From Oasisia sp. SBJ-2009 (taxonomy: Eukaryota; Annelida; Polychaeta; Sabellida; Siboglinidae): a DNA stretch of 64,000 bases. Both the position numbers and the translations under genes were made by a program. The first letter of the stretch is position 1. Every line of letters starts with the position of its first letter. Under the pieces are notes generated by a model. It had not been told where the DNA came from, did no database searches, and was given only the letters and a program-made list of their open reading frames with translations. The stretch covers positions 11,041,616 to 11,105,615 of the forward strand of contig OZ024867.1 of assembly GCA_964017155.1 (NCBI GenBank), read 5' to 3'. Positions 19,976 to 32,960 of this stretch are shown piece after piece.

Positions 19976-22900
19976 TATGCAGTGCTGTGTAGCCATTCTC
20001 CAAGTTTGGTCGCCCTTTGTCTAAGCGTCGCTTGCTTTCATTTAGGGATTTGGTCTATGATTAGAGATAGTTTGTGATCATGGATATATTCGTCGTAGTT
20101 GATGAGTTTAACTTTTTATCCTTAGGATTTCAGTTAGTGGATGGAAGTTCATTAACCAGGTCTTTTCTCACATATATACACACATACACACACATTTCTT
20201 GCGTGCTGTTTTGCCGTATCTTACCGGGTATATATATCTCGTATCATTGTCATCATTTCCGAATGTTTTTTAAAGACACTGTTGGGCATAAAAAATGCCC
20301 TGTTTACTAAGCATTTCTAAGGTAACGGCAAACGAAACAATACGTAACAATGTTGCAACATAATGTTTCAGTGGCAGTTGTCTTCGATGTCGGGGACCAT
20401 TCATTTAACGCAATTGTTTGGCAACACAAATTCTAGATCAACTATCGAGCAATTCATACGACACGTTTCTCCCCAAAAAACTGTTGTCTTTGGATGAGTA
20501 CCGAATTACAATTGTGGACATTTAGCCATACTTATGGGACAGATAAAGATGTCAACACATAATACTTTTATCTAATCGTTTACAGATTTGCATGAACATA
20601 TATTGTCCAGCCAGTAGCCATACTATATACACAACAGATACAAAATAAGCCAAGGATGATAAAAAAGATAGAATAAGCCAAAGATGACAAACTCTATATA
20701 TGTAAGAAATACCTACTATAATAATTATTTAACAGGTGCACAGGCGCCAAACAGGAGAAGTACAAGAAATATAAAAATTAACTGACAGCCATATTGAGAT
20801 ACACACAACAACAATACTATTGTGACGGTCTCAAAATAAACAAGAGGAACATGTAAGAAATGTGGACAAGTTTAATACTCCAATTTACGAAAAGTAAAAA
20901 TAATCAGAATAGCGTACACATTTTAAGTAAACAAATAAAACAATTGATATCATAATATTGCAAGTGGTTATAGTGAATTACTTGGTTAAATATATGTTCA
21001 ACACTAGCGCAAACATTACTAAATGCGCCTGTTAGTTTAAGCATTGCATGAACGCTAGGAAAGAGCGGACATTATTTGTTACTGGTGAAAATATATTGGC
21101 ACGACTAAACAACACTATAAGTAAAACATGATGATGATATTGATATGTGCCTAAGTAAGATGGTAATACCATACATTCTGAAAATATCATCAATATATAT
21201 TTGACAATCAGCTGCAACCAGGAGTTTTATCCGGATAATATGAACATTGTTCGGATAAGCTGCATATTAAAACATTGTGATACAAAATAATTATCAAACT
21301 ACTGGTCAGGGCCGTTTTTGACCCCATAATCTTTAATAGCAGTTTTTTTCAATTAATGAAGAGGCATTTAAACCTGTTTTACTGCAGCAATAAGAACATT
21401 ATGTATCTAAGAATTAAACACATTCATCTTGCCGAAAAATGTAACATGCTGTACCATAAGACTCCATACTTGTTCCAATTGTATGTATACTATATATTAA
21501 GTGTAAAGTATCACCTGTTATGAAACGTATACTTTCTGCTAATCAAACCAACTTGTTGTACATATGTGATGTTGTATCATAAATGTGCAAAATAGTATTT
21601 TTCGGAATTGTATCGGTTGAGTACATAGTTTAAAGGTTGACAATCATTTCGTTTTGCCCATCGCCAATCCTTTTCTTTTATGTCCTGATGTGTAATATTT
21701 CAATAGTTTAACTAGTATGCGCAATCAGTTTAATTTTAAAATGCGTACTTATCTTTTTTTATTCGGCAAAAAAGAATCGTCGTTACACCGGGTATAACTG
21801 ACGAAACTATTAGCCGGTGTAGACGTCCTGCCCTTTTTGGGTCACGTGTTTTATACGAGATCGGCATCCTACGGCACAATAACAAACCGCATGTGCTTTT
21901 GCGTGTCGTGACGAACGTTCCGAAGTGTTTCTTCTGTGAAGGTATGTATTAAGTGTTTTATTGCAGTTAGCAACCAGGGCAAGTAGTCGTGGGCTAATTC
22001 AACAAGAACTGCAACTTGTGAACTTCATTATAGGCCTACTCGACGTGGATTCTCTAACTTGTTAGATTATTTTTAAAGTTTGACAGTCGGCATCGGCATC
22101 GCTTAGACTCCTTAGTCTCAGCCAGATACACTCATACAGCCTTTATTTATAAGTTTATATGTATTGTATTTGATAACGCAGGATCTTGTTCATAAGCTGT
22201 GTAATTGCAAAAGTACATATCTAGAGAGTGTAGATGACGTTAGGGACGAAATTATATCTCATTGGCTTCGGAACATTGGCAGTAGCTAGGCTCCGGGTGA
22301 TGGTCACCGTGGGGAGCATCCGTTATCTCGTGCAACAGAACGTCAAACGAAGAATTATGTTGGTTATCACAATTATTTAAACAGTGTTTTGTGACTCACA
22401 TTTTACTATGATTGCTGGATGTTGCTGATTTGCATTATATTTTATATAATAATAATATTATAATTATATAATAATTAAAAATGTTATGACAACCATGATG
22501 GTGATGAATTTATTCAATATACAAAAAGGTAAACATGAATATAAAATGCTTGTATAGCTACTAGCCAGTGTACACCATATGCAAGTATTACACATAACAT
22601 TCTTGCACTTGTTTCCATTGTGGTCAGTGATGCCTGGCTGTAGTCTATGTAATACCTGATACCTTTCAACTCACATATGCCAGCTGTTCTAATCTTTATC
22701 TTTTCATCACAGCAATATATGAATGCATAATACAACTCAAATTATGATATATTAGTATGGGCCACACTACAATGCAAGTGAGACGAGGCAGAGGAGGGAC
22801 TAAGATTAATGCAATCACTTGTGTCGGGCAAATGCATGGAGGATACATAGTTTGCAAGAGGCCAACGTCTGATCACTCCAAGTGAATTAAACATTTTAAC

Positions 22901-25140
22901 AATCAACAATGTATACATTTTATAAATATTTTAATATGCCCATTTCAATACTCATTTGCTTTCATTAGCATTTTCATAATATCTCGGATATGGAAAACTA
23001 GGATAACCTTTGCAGTTGTGTAATGCATGTTATACTAAGTGTGTCCAGTCCAATGTCCACACAGACTTCGGTCAACACCTTTAAAAAACTATTCAGCATA
23101 CAACAATAACTCAGAAATAAATTTATAAAATCAATTATTATTCATTCTGAAGAAGGTAGACATGTTTGAATATTCAGTGAAGGAAATATACTGTTGGCAT
23201 CACAACAACACCTTATTTTGTCACTTCCAACATTTACTTTGACATCCAGCTGAGCCATAAAATGTCAAATATAACATGCAGTAGTTATTACATGACATAC
23301 CCTGACACAAAATTGTATATTGAAAATAAAACCGAAAATATGAATGCGCTATGCTTGGGAGTAAATATAATTCTATAATAATATATAAGATAAGGCATCC
23401 CTACATTTAAAAATAGCATGGTAATTTTATTTTCATGTAATGACAATACAGACCTAATAAATTACAACCCTGCTTAGATATGAACCTGTACATGCTGCTG
23501 TAGCCAAATATTTCTTGCTGCCTTTTTTGTGGAATGCTTTAGGTCATACATAAAATATTATGTTATACAGCTGTAGATTTATTGATTATGGCAAAGAACA
23601 CTCCATAATGACAACTCTAATACCATGATGCCAGTTTTTGTTTACTGAGTTTGAATATTATGCTTTTCTTTTCAGGTCAACACTCAACAGGAAACTGAAC
23701 ACCACCACTAGGTCAAAAAGTTAATAAGCTATATACCATCCAAGATCCCGGACAAGATTCCACAACCATGGGCTGTGCAAGACGCTGCAGATCAAATGTC
23801 ATGTGAATATCAACCGAGTGATCTCAGTCGTGTGTTGCATCCATAACAGACTCCCCTGTACTGATGGTGTGTGCACTGACTTCCAGGCCAGTCAGTTACC
23901 CAAACTGACTAGAGACCCATATAGAATGCAGGTTGCTTGACATGCGAATATGGTGATATCTGACTAGCTTTGCAGTTTGTGGTAGAACAGTGGGTACCAT
24001 GGTCTGGCAAATATGGCATGAGCCTTCGGTCAACCTCTCTCAACACAATAAGATAGGTTCGGCATTCTTTGGTGAACTTCATCGGCTTGGATATCGATGG
24101 CATTACTGTGTTACTTAGTTCACTCTCTTTAATGGTACTGCATGCCAGGTACCTGACATTTTCTGTGCATCCACATCTACCTGTGCAAGAAACAAAGTGA
24201 CAATTAACATGGCTGTGACATTTATGATATCATATGTGATGATACATTTAGCAAAAGTCAATTATAGAATTGTTTGGTATTTGGTATTCATATCGTAAAC
24301 TCTACATGCCAGATATGTTACACTTTATTAAGATCTGTTAAATCAAACAACATATCTACTAATGTAGGAAGCATTCAGCCACACTTATGTTATTATGCAA
24401 AGACTAACTATATAAAGTAATAATATCTACCACTATCTGTAGCCGGTACTCTTCATACAGGTGAGTAAACACATACCCGGGGTAGTGATTGCACATGTAA
24501 CTCTCAGCCACATGGCGAGGACCATGACTAGTGTAATCATCATAATTATAGTTAACTTAGTGTACTTTATTTGTTATTATTGTTATTTAATATGTACACA
24601 TTACATGTATATAGTATGTATATGTACTTTGTATCTAGAAAGTCAAAACTTTCTAAGACAATTACTTCAGGAGTTAACCAGTTAAACTTTGTCACATTGT
24701 AAATATTTTGGACAAGTCATTTATAAAATCTTGTCAGATGAGTCTGCCATTCAAGCCAAAGTGAAACTTGTATGCAAACTTGTCAAGAGAAATATGTTTA
24801 ATAAAACATCAATTTATGTTCTACTGCTGTAAAAAATAAGCTATTTACAGCATGTTTCAGTAATATCCATAATGCATGCATTATGAGTAAACTTTACAAT
24901 TTTAGGTAAATTGCCAGGATTTTGTTCTTGTGTAACAATTGTTTCAGGATTTTGAACAATTTGCCCATGGGTGTAGTGTTAGGCACACATTTGCAGTAGG
25001 TAATGTCATTTCGGGTAAAGGCATCATTTTAAAGCCTAATAAATGGGATTAATGTTTTTTAACTAACCAGCATTTGACATACTATGTATTTGTGCTGGAT
25101 ATTTTTGTGAATGAATGAATCGTGATAAAAGTAACTGTTT

Positions 25141-25225
<85 letters not shown>

Positions 25226-26975
25226 ATACATGTTTTCAACCTTTTCCTAATTTTATATTTTACTGATTGTTTTTTTTTATCTGATGTGCATGTGATATTA
25301 AAAATAAATACATATATCATGTGCAGTGCTTGCCATTATGTTGTAGTCAATCTTGTCAAAAGTTTCAATAAAATGTTTTTACTTTATGTTGTCTTTACTT
25401 TAGTCCACATGTGATTCCAACAATATAAAATCTATCCAGGACACCCATTACTGCAAAAACCTCATGCAGACAAATAAACTGTCATACGCAGGAGCAGGTT
25501 CAGAAATTAATTCTAGGGGGCACAAAAACTTCCACTGGCAGATGAATAAAATTCATATACCTAAGCTGACAATTTAGATGCATATTAACATATATAATGC
25601 TCTACTGGTTAAGCTGTTTAATTTTTTTAAACGTTACAACCGTGCATAGCTGTGTATGTGACAACAATTGTAATAATTGTTTTACCAGCAGAACTGATTA
25701 GTATAAAGAATTTGTGTTACTCAATGACAGAAGTACCGCACATTTGAAACTCGTTTTATTTTCAGGTCATAGGGAAGCCTGCACCCTTTGACTTTGCATA
25801 ATCTATCCATCTAGACAAATAGGCAAATAGACGACTGTGACAAATACTTATTACACATAATTTCATGGGGCTAATAATGAATAATTGTGAATATGTTGTA
25901 AGTTTGTAATTATGAATTAAATGTTTCTTCACCATAATCACCTAGTTGGCATATTTTTCTCTGGTTATTCATATGAGATGACCCCAAACACAGCAAAATT
26001 GTGTGAATGCAGTGACATAGGTGGGCATTAATTAGTGCTTTCTGTAAAGATAGTTATGTATTCCACTCTACTCAGCCTGCCCAATCAGAATGCAGTTGAT
26101 ACCAATTATAGTGCATGATGTAATGGTATTTCAATGTATAATTTCCATAATATTAATTTCTATGTTTGTAACATAAATATGGCAACATATAATTAACCAA
26201 TATACACCACACTTTCATCAATTTAAACATAATCAAAACAAACATAACATCTTTCTTGCCATATACAAAATGAATAGTTTTTAAGAAACATCTTTAAAAT
26301 GCAGTTACTTGTGTCATGATGATATTTTATGAATATCAAATACCAATGATTACCTCCATTCTGGCAAGCTCCAAAAGGCATTCTTTGTAAACAATGCAGA
26401 ATGGTTTGCCAGTGACGTCTTCCGCTCTTGTCATCAGTGTCATGTCTTCATCGTCTGTACTCATCAGTCACAATTTCTTCAATGTCATGCACAAAAGTTC
26501 ACATATAGTAACAGGCTGCAGAGTGGCAACGTCTTTGCGACATCTGAAATAAAACATAACCAAACCAGTGAGCATTACTGTAAACACCTCAAAATGGACA
26601 TTTAATCATCATCACTGGCCCAAGAGGTCCTCAGGTCCTTTGGACTATACAGCCCTGAATAGTTAATTTGTAATATTGAATGAAATATATTTTTGTTAAT
26701 CTTAATCACTGCTGAGTTTTTCACCACAAAACACAGCAAATTGTGTTTGTTAACTTGCACAGGACCATAACATGTCATTAGTGGTTTTAGGCAAAATAAT
26801 ATTACAATAAACTTACTAAAATCAGTTAATTTTAATGCCATGAAGACTAAGTGAGCTGAAAACCTGCTTAGTGTTCCTCACAACTGCACTGCAGGCATAC
26901 TACTGAAACTTCATCATGACGAAATGTACCAGTCTGTGAGACTAACAGTTTTTCTTTAATATTGGTCATAAACAA
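19976..26975. other. Long stretch without supported gene
   Basis: AT-rich intronic or intergenic DNA. Frames here are short and lack domains. Local points: a stem ACACCGG...CCGGTGT with a 24-nt loop at about 21786-21821, and a less AT-rich patch with CACGTG at about 21843, ending in a donor-like AAG-GTATGT at 21939. This could be a transcription start with a noncoding first exon, but the evidence is weak. Confidence 0.3.
25144..25222. repeat. (TA)n microsatellite
   Basis: About 79 bp of uninterrupted TA dinucleotides. Confidence 0.95.
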
Positions 26976-27290
26976 AGGTTGCTAGTATTAGCGCAGTGGT
27001 TCAGGGGTAGAGCATCAGACTCTAAAATAAGAGGACCCAGGTTCAAATTTTGTGCTGCCATGTGAAACCTTGGGCAAGTTGTTTTCACACTACATTGCTC
27101 CATTTCACCCAGCTGTATGAATGAGTACCTGGCTATAAACAGTGATGACTATTTGTGTACAAGCAGTCTTCGCAAAATTGCTACATGGCTGAATGCTTCC
27201 CAGAGAAGCCGAGATGGTCTTCGATTGAACTACCAGGGAGTAAAGTGTAAAAAGCGCTTTGAGCAATCCTTACCTTTACCTTTAAATCAT
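26976..27290 (+). mobile_element. tRNA-derived SINE
   Basis: The 5' head resembles a tRNA gene: A-box-like TAGCGCAGTGG at about 26990 and B-box-like GGTTCAAAT at about 27041. The body contains CACCCAGCTGTATGAATG and GAGTACCTGGC, blocks typical of a widespread metazoan SINE core. The 3' part has AAAGCGCTTTGAG and ends in CCTTACCTTTACCTTTAAA, a short 6-bp tail repeat. It would be Pol III transcribed and moved by a partner LINE; it carries no ORF. Confidence 0.75.
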
Positions 27291-28224
27291 GACAAAAGTT
27301 ACAATTTTGTGTCATAGTATATCACGAGCAATTTATTTTAAAAATTGTGGCACCCAGGCGTATGCCATTTTTGTTGTGAAGGAAGCTCGGAAGGATATTG
27401 AGACTTATTTTACTAGTTATTTGAGTTATAGGAATGAGCTTACACATAGAAAAGGTTTTGTGACAATACAAGCTACGCCTCATCGAAATGTTTGGGTCGG
27501 AAGTTGGTCATATTTTAAGAAATATAATAACATACCATCTTTGCATATACATGTATAGATTCATAATTAAGGCAACCAGACCTGCCATATTCCTCCGATT
27601 TGCACATTTATATACCAAATATGTACAATTTATCAATTTATGTCTAAGGTATGTGTATTCTGCTCACAATCAGGGTCTGAAAACCCTATCGCGAGTGATA
27701 TTTTGAATAAATCTTAATCATGATTTGTATCACCTAGCTGTACATTAACCGTACACTGTATTTATATTCTAATTGTAGTTATGTAATCTCTATATTATAT
27801 AGATCAACTCACCACAATTTCACTGACACAGGCTCAAGATTGCAGAATATATTGACTAGTGAATTAAATGTAAATACAATTATTTATTTTTAACAACCTG
27901 TCAAATGTCAAAGTGCCATAACTTGAAACCTATTTAAGCTACAACGCTCAAATTTTGGATTCTTGCTAATCTTACCAAATGCAAAACTGGAAAGGCTCTC
28001 ATCATACTGTATTAGTACTGATCTATTCAAAAATAATCTAAGACTAAGTCCAAGACGTCGATGACAGCAACCAATTTATGGAATTTTATTTGCGTTCACT
28101 CGGAATGACCCTAAATGGCCTAATACCGTCGACTAATTTAATAGCAAAACTATTTTGTCAGCTGGCACACGCAATATTAAAACAATGTGAAATGGTTGAA
28201 GCCGAGTAATAACAGAGTACTAAC
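27291..28224. other. No recognised feature
   Basis: AT-rich; the short open frames at 27289-27706 have no domain signature. Confidence 0.3.
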
Positions 28225-28381
28225 CTGTCGTACATGTCATTTGATTCCACAACTTGCACAAGTCTATAACTTTTTCCAAATACACGTGTGCGCACGGCCG
28301 CTGTTTCTGTCTTTCTGCGGCTCTTTGTGCACTTCCCTGTTTCCTTGCCGATTCGGTCGCAAACATACGCGGGCGTCCCAT
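28225..28381 (-). CDS. Candidate first coding exon of an unknown minus-strand gene
   Basis: From ATG at 28381 the minus strand reads MGRPRMFATESARKQGSAQ, then a basic Arg/Gln/Ala stretch and 'VYLEKVIDLCKLWNQMTC', ending at a strong donor (G-GTTAGT at 28225/28224). The region is richer in GC and CpG than its surroundings, as a promoter would be. Basic 'GRPRxF' starts are seen in assorted DNA-binding proteins, but no family is claimed. No next exon with matching phase was convincing; an acceptor near 26545 gives an early stop in phase 1. Confidence 0.3.
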
Positions 28382-29319
28382 CGTTGAACAAAAAACAGCA
28401 AAAGAACGGGAATATTGCGACTCTATAAATTATAGTAAACAGTCTATCGAAGGACTGACAGCATGGACGGGTCAAAGGTCGATCTCACTGCTCGTTTTCG
28501 CTCACGCGAGATTTTCAAGCTACAGTCTTTTCCGGATGTCACGGTAACACAGGGTGTCCGGTTCGAGTTTCGGCTATGATAGCAAATACTCTTTTTCTGA
28601 GTTTTCTGTTTATTTAATAAAAACGAAGCCACACCTTTGCACAAACGAGTTAGCATGTCACAGGGGATACTTCGTACGTTTGCTTTTTCGTGAAATTAGT
28701 CTGAAACGCGAGGAGCAAAAACAATCGAACTGATTGTACATTTTTAAATACATTATCTTGAAATGTTTCTAAATAAACTTGATGGTTAAAAGAAGGAATA
28801 AATAAGTTCACAATCAATTAGAATCAATGAAAATAATATTGACAGAGTTTATACTACAAAATATATTGGTGTCTATATTGCCTGTCAGTTCAACTGGAAT
28901 GATTATATATTAAAATAATATCAAGAATAAAATAGCTACAAATGTGTCAAGCACCTGTTAAATAGTCACGCATTGCATACTCTCTACTGCACTGTCATGG
29001 TGCTTTATTTTGAACGTTGTTGTAAAGTGTGGTGATATATACATAATAATAACATTCATATACTATAAATGTTTCAGAAAGAAGAATATATAAACATCAA
29101 TACCTAGTTTTAGTTACTTTAAATATTGTGTGTGAATGATATGACTGATTTTAAAAGTATCGTGTTTATATATAAGCTTAACGGCAATTTGGTTCTAGAT
29201 CGTAATATTATGTTAAGTTACTTTGAGTGAGCATATGATAGTCACAGTCATACTATACACAACAGAAACGTAAATTACAAAATTAAATATAGCAGAACCA
29301 CAGTATGAAGGGCTGCAAG
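28382..29319. other. No recognised feature
   Basis: 28382-28560 could be the promoter of the candidate minus-strand exon. The rest is AT-rich, without coding signal. Confidence 0.3.
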
Positions 29320-30010
29320 CAGTGTTGATAACGAGTCGGATTTTCATTATTTTGTCGGATATAGTAGGATTTTTAGCGACTTTCAATTGATCCGTCGGAT
29401 TTTTACGGTCAAAATCGCGAACAAGCTTGTTGGTGGAACTGGGTAGGGCAATTTACTGGACACCCTCCCTTCGGTAGACTGGCTTAAAACAGGTGTGAGG
29501 GGGGAGTGTGGATAATAGAGAGAAGGGCCTTTCGTTGTCTTTCACGCGTTTTCGCACTCGCAAGATTGGAAAAGTCGAATATGGTGTTGCATTACTCCGA
29601 TGCGTTGTTACAAACGCAAGACCCAAATGGTGGAAAGTTTGGAGACTGGGTCACAAAGAAGGACTCTTTCAATGTATCGTGCAGGCTTTGCAAGAACTAC
29701 ATTTGCATCAAAGAGGGAGAAAATGCTTTGAGCAAGCAATAGTGTTTTGCGAAGCACCGCAAAGCCCGGGCAGCCGAAGCGGGCAGTGGGAATCTGTTTC
29801 ATGCGTTCGCGGCACAAGATGTCAAACAAAAGGAAGAGAGAAGTATTGAAGACAAGGCCAAGGAGGCGGAACTGATATACCTGCACCATGTGGAAGCCCA
29901 CGGGATCCCACCTCATGTTGCCGAGTGCACAACGCAACGTTTTAAGGACATGTTCACGGATAGAAAGATAGCGCAGAGGTTTAGTTTTTCGCATTCGAAA
30001 CAGGGATTCA
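29320..30010 (+). pseudogene. hAT transposon 5' end with transposase N-terminus
   Basis: Starts with CAGTGTTGATAACGAG, matching the CAGNG-type terminal repeat of hAT elements. From 29582 a frame reads 'KFGDWVTKKDSFNVSCRLCK', a BED-type finger with CxxC and a later HxxxxH-like 'AKHRKA', then 'LHHVEAHGIPPHVAECT' and 'FKDMFTDRKIAQRF', matching the family's 'MFPDSKIAxxF' region. One in-frame TAG at 29740-29742 sits inside the finger, apparently with a short insertion. The catalytic RNase H-fold part and the 3' terminus are not found, so this is a 5' fragment. Confidence 0.6.
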
Positions 30011-30246
30011 TTGTATCAACTGAAATACATGTTGAATTCACTACTTCTGTGGGACAAGTCTCTAAATGTCATGCCCTGTTGAACATCAATACATGTTTTA
30101 AATCACAAATTCAAAACAGCATAATATTAATTGCTGTAGATTGTTCTACCATTAAAAATCTCTTTTTTTCAAATACCTTACAGTGCAAAAAAAGTTTTTT
30201 AGGTGTCAGAATATTGCTGAAATATAAATTTGTTACAGTGTAAGAA

Positions 30247-30265
30247 TGGTGTGTGTGTATGCGTG

Positions 30266-30309
<44 letters not shown>

Positions 30310-30312
30310 TGT
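30247..30312. repeat. (GT)n/(GTGC)n microsatellite
   Basis: TGTGTG run followed by GTGC tetramers, giving shadow Ala/Arg/Thr/His frames on the opposite strand. Confidence 0.9.
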
Positions 30313-30699
30313 GATTTATGTTTCGTTGTTCCATGGATGACCACCGTTTCAGAGTCGGATGTTGATATTGTTTTTATATAGTTACAAGTTTGTTACCTTC
30401 GTCAAGAAGAAAATTCCATTTAGTCACTTCCGTATTTGAAAACAATATCGTCGTTACCTTAAACGAGCTCCCTCTTTAGCACTGTGTTGAGCCTAGGGGT
30501 CTAGAATTGTAGGGTCCCACAGTAGGGTCTAGAGTTGAAGTTTCGTGACCACTCTGTGGCTACTAAGGTTTAACGATTGATTTGACCGCTAAGGACCATT
30601 TACAAAATATTTAGCCCCCCGGTCCCTCTAAAAAATGCTAGCATTTTTCGCCAGAGGGCCAAATCCAAAATGACCGCTGGCACTATCTCGAACAATTAA

Positions 30700-31025
30700 C
30701 GTTTGAACAAAAGCTCCATAAATCACGTATGAAGAAACTTTTTTGGGTACGTCGTCCACGAGGATTCCGGTTCTGACATCAGTTTGACGTTATGACATCA
30801 TTTTGACCCATAAATCGAAGATGGCCGCCATCTGGTAGAACGAAAACGTAACTGTTGAACCAGAGCACCTAGAAGCATGTATGTAAACACTTTTTTCGGA
30901 TACGTCGACCACGAGGAATCCGATACTTACATCATTTTAACGTTATGACATAATTTTGACCCATAATTCAAAGATGGCCGCCATCCGGTCAAAAATGGCC
31001 GCCGTCCGGTAGAGCGAAAACGTAA
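30700..31025. repeat. Two tandem ~150-bp repeats with YY1-like motifs
   Basis: Two direct copies share ACTTTTTT-GG-TACGTCG, CCACGAGGA, GACGTTATGACAT, TTTTGACCCATAA and AAGATGGCCGCCATC, then GAAAACGTAAC. The motif GATGGCCGCCATC is a near-palindrome and contains AAGATGGC, the core of YY1 sites; three such sites occur near 30820, 30973 and 30994. Repeat nature is directly visible; regulatory meaning is inferred. Confidence 0.7.
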
Positions 31026-31199
31026 CTTTTGAACGAGAAGGGAAAATGTGGGGTTTTGGAGTTTGCATTTATACAGTGTGCAAATATGTAGAAAAACAAT
31101 ATTTGGAAACTATTCAGTGAACACATGTAATTATACGGTAACCTTTTTTATTTGATTTAGCCAAATTGCGCCAAAACACAATTCAAACACATTTAGAGG

Positions 31200-32960
31200 A
31201 CATCGAGAAATGTGATCAGGCCGAATCAGAGCATGCTGCTTCGCTAGATTCTGAATCATCAGATTCAAATGAATCCTCCCTCCTCATATGTACACCATCA
31301 TCTCCCTCATCCTCCTTCTCGCTGTCTTCTTCCCCGCTCTCTTCAGCTGGCCCTGGTGCAGGTAGGTCCGTCGGAAGAGCAGGTCGCGTGTGACGGACAG
31401 GGCGACAGCGACCACCCATCAGCTCCTAGCCATGTCCAAGTGGCGAGTGGTGGTGCTTCAGGGACGGGTGGCGCATTAGGTACGCCACGTAGTTGGCGCG
31501 GAGGCAGTGTTGGTGTAGGCTATCTGCATATGAGGGGAGACGGGTGAATGATTTGTTCTTCATTCTCTTCCACTTTCCGTCACGGGTCTCAGCCGCGGTG
31601 CTACTCTCGTTGTCGCCGTATATTACATGTCTTGCGAACTGGAAGAGCTGCTCCACAGTCTCCTCCTCAAGGTCAAGGCTCTCGCCGCACTGCGACAGCT
31701 GCCGTCGTGCCACAGGGTTCTTCGCCATCTGGTCATACACAGATTTCTTACCCTTACCGTTGAAGTTTGAGTTGGCATACAGTATAGCTGCAAAATACAG
31801 TCTGCCATATCGTCAGTTACAGGGCCTCTGCAGAAGATCCTCTGCTGCTTTCTCTTGATACAGAGCGTACCGGGCAGTTGCTGTGAGATGACCGCTGCCG
31901 CGACATAGGCATCTGTATCAGCGGCATTAATGACAACAGGGCCACTGTAGCCTGTCTCGCGCAGAACTGCGTATGCGGATAACAGGACAGTGTCAGCCTC
32001 AGACTTGTCAAAGCTGTAGTTCTGCATCGGTTGCTGGGTTGACATGTTGGTGCAATTGGAACCAACCAAGTAGATAATATCTGAATTGACACCCTGTGCT
32101 AGGTCGGTCAGGTAGTTGCATATCAATGTTTGCAGTCTCCCCTTATTGCTGATCTCAAACGTAAGCGTTTTGAACGCTCTGGCACAAGGGAAAGGGTCTG
32201 CCAATTTCATGTAAGTGTTGGGGACATGGGCTTTACCCTGCACCCGCATGTCTCGCTCGTCGTCTTTAGTCGAGTATGGTGCATCGTACGGGATCGTCCA
32301 CACAGATGATACGGTCAGCATCGCCATGGCGGGCAAAGATTATGGATGACACATTGTGTACGTAGTCCGACCACTTGTATGGGGTGCCATCTTGCGTCTG
32401 CCGATCTTCTGCTCTTGGATTTGCGGACTTCTTCGTGCCTGGATCCGTGATAAACATCAACCGTTTGCTCAGAGGAACGGATGCATGGAGGGAGGTATTC
32501 TTACTGAACACCCGCTCTCGAGTTTGGGTGGGGACAAATCTACCCTATTCTTCCCCCGCAAAGCAGATAGAAGTTGCACCGTGAGACGCGAGAGCTCTTC
32601 CTCCTCCTCTAACTCCTCGACCCTCAGCGGTCACGGAACGAGTTTGATTGACATGATGTCATCCCTGAGTCGCTCAGCCACATGCTCATTGCTGACACCG
32701 ATGGAGGAGAGCGCTGCTTCGAAATATGTACCACCCCCACACTTGTCATAAACTAGGTCGCTGTGGGTCATCTGAGGGCGGGACTGGAAGCCGATTTCCC
32801 CCTCAAACTCCCGGACCAGGATAACTTTGATGTAGTATAACTTGACCCCGGATGTTGGAAAGCCATACCGAGAAATGATTGAGTTGTAGTCTCGGAGGAA
32901 GCTTTGTAGTGACCTTAGCTCATGTTCCGGTTTGGTGCTGTGAAAGATGAACTCTTTTTA
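31200..32960 (-). pseudogene. Broken gene of a PIN/XPG-like nuclease family, possibly transposon-derived
   Basis: Intron-free minus-strand trace over ~1.75 kb in several frames. In order: 'EHELRSLQSFLRDYNSII', 'GEIGFQSRPQMTHSDLVYDK', 'EHVAERLRDDIMSIKLVP' then a stop, 'MFITDPGTKKSANPRAED', 'YKWSDYVHNVSSIIFARH', 'FKTLTFEISNKGRLQTLI', 'SEADTVLLSAYAVL', 'VVINAADTDAYVAAAVI', 'GKGKKSVYDQMAKN', 'LPSYADSLHQHCLRANYV' and an acidic C-terminus. The EADT...DTDxxV acidic motifs and the GKGKK and CLRANY blocks fit a family of large invertebrate and fish proteins with a PIN/XPG-like nuclease fold, some carried by DNA transposons such as Academ. At least three frameshifts and a small deletion before the GKGKK block show decay. 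Confidence 0.55.
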
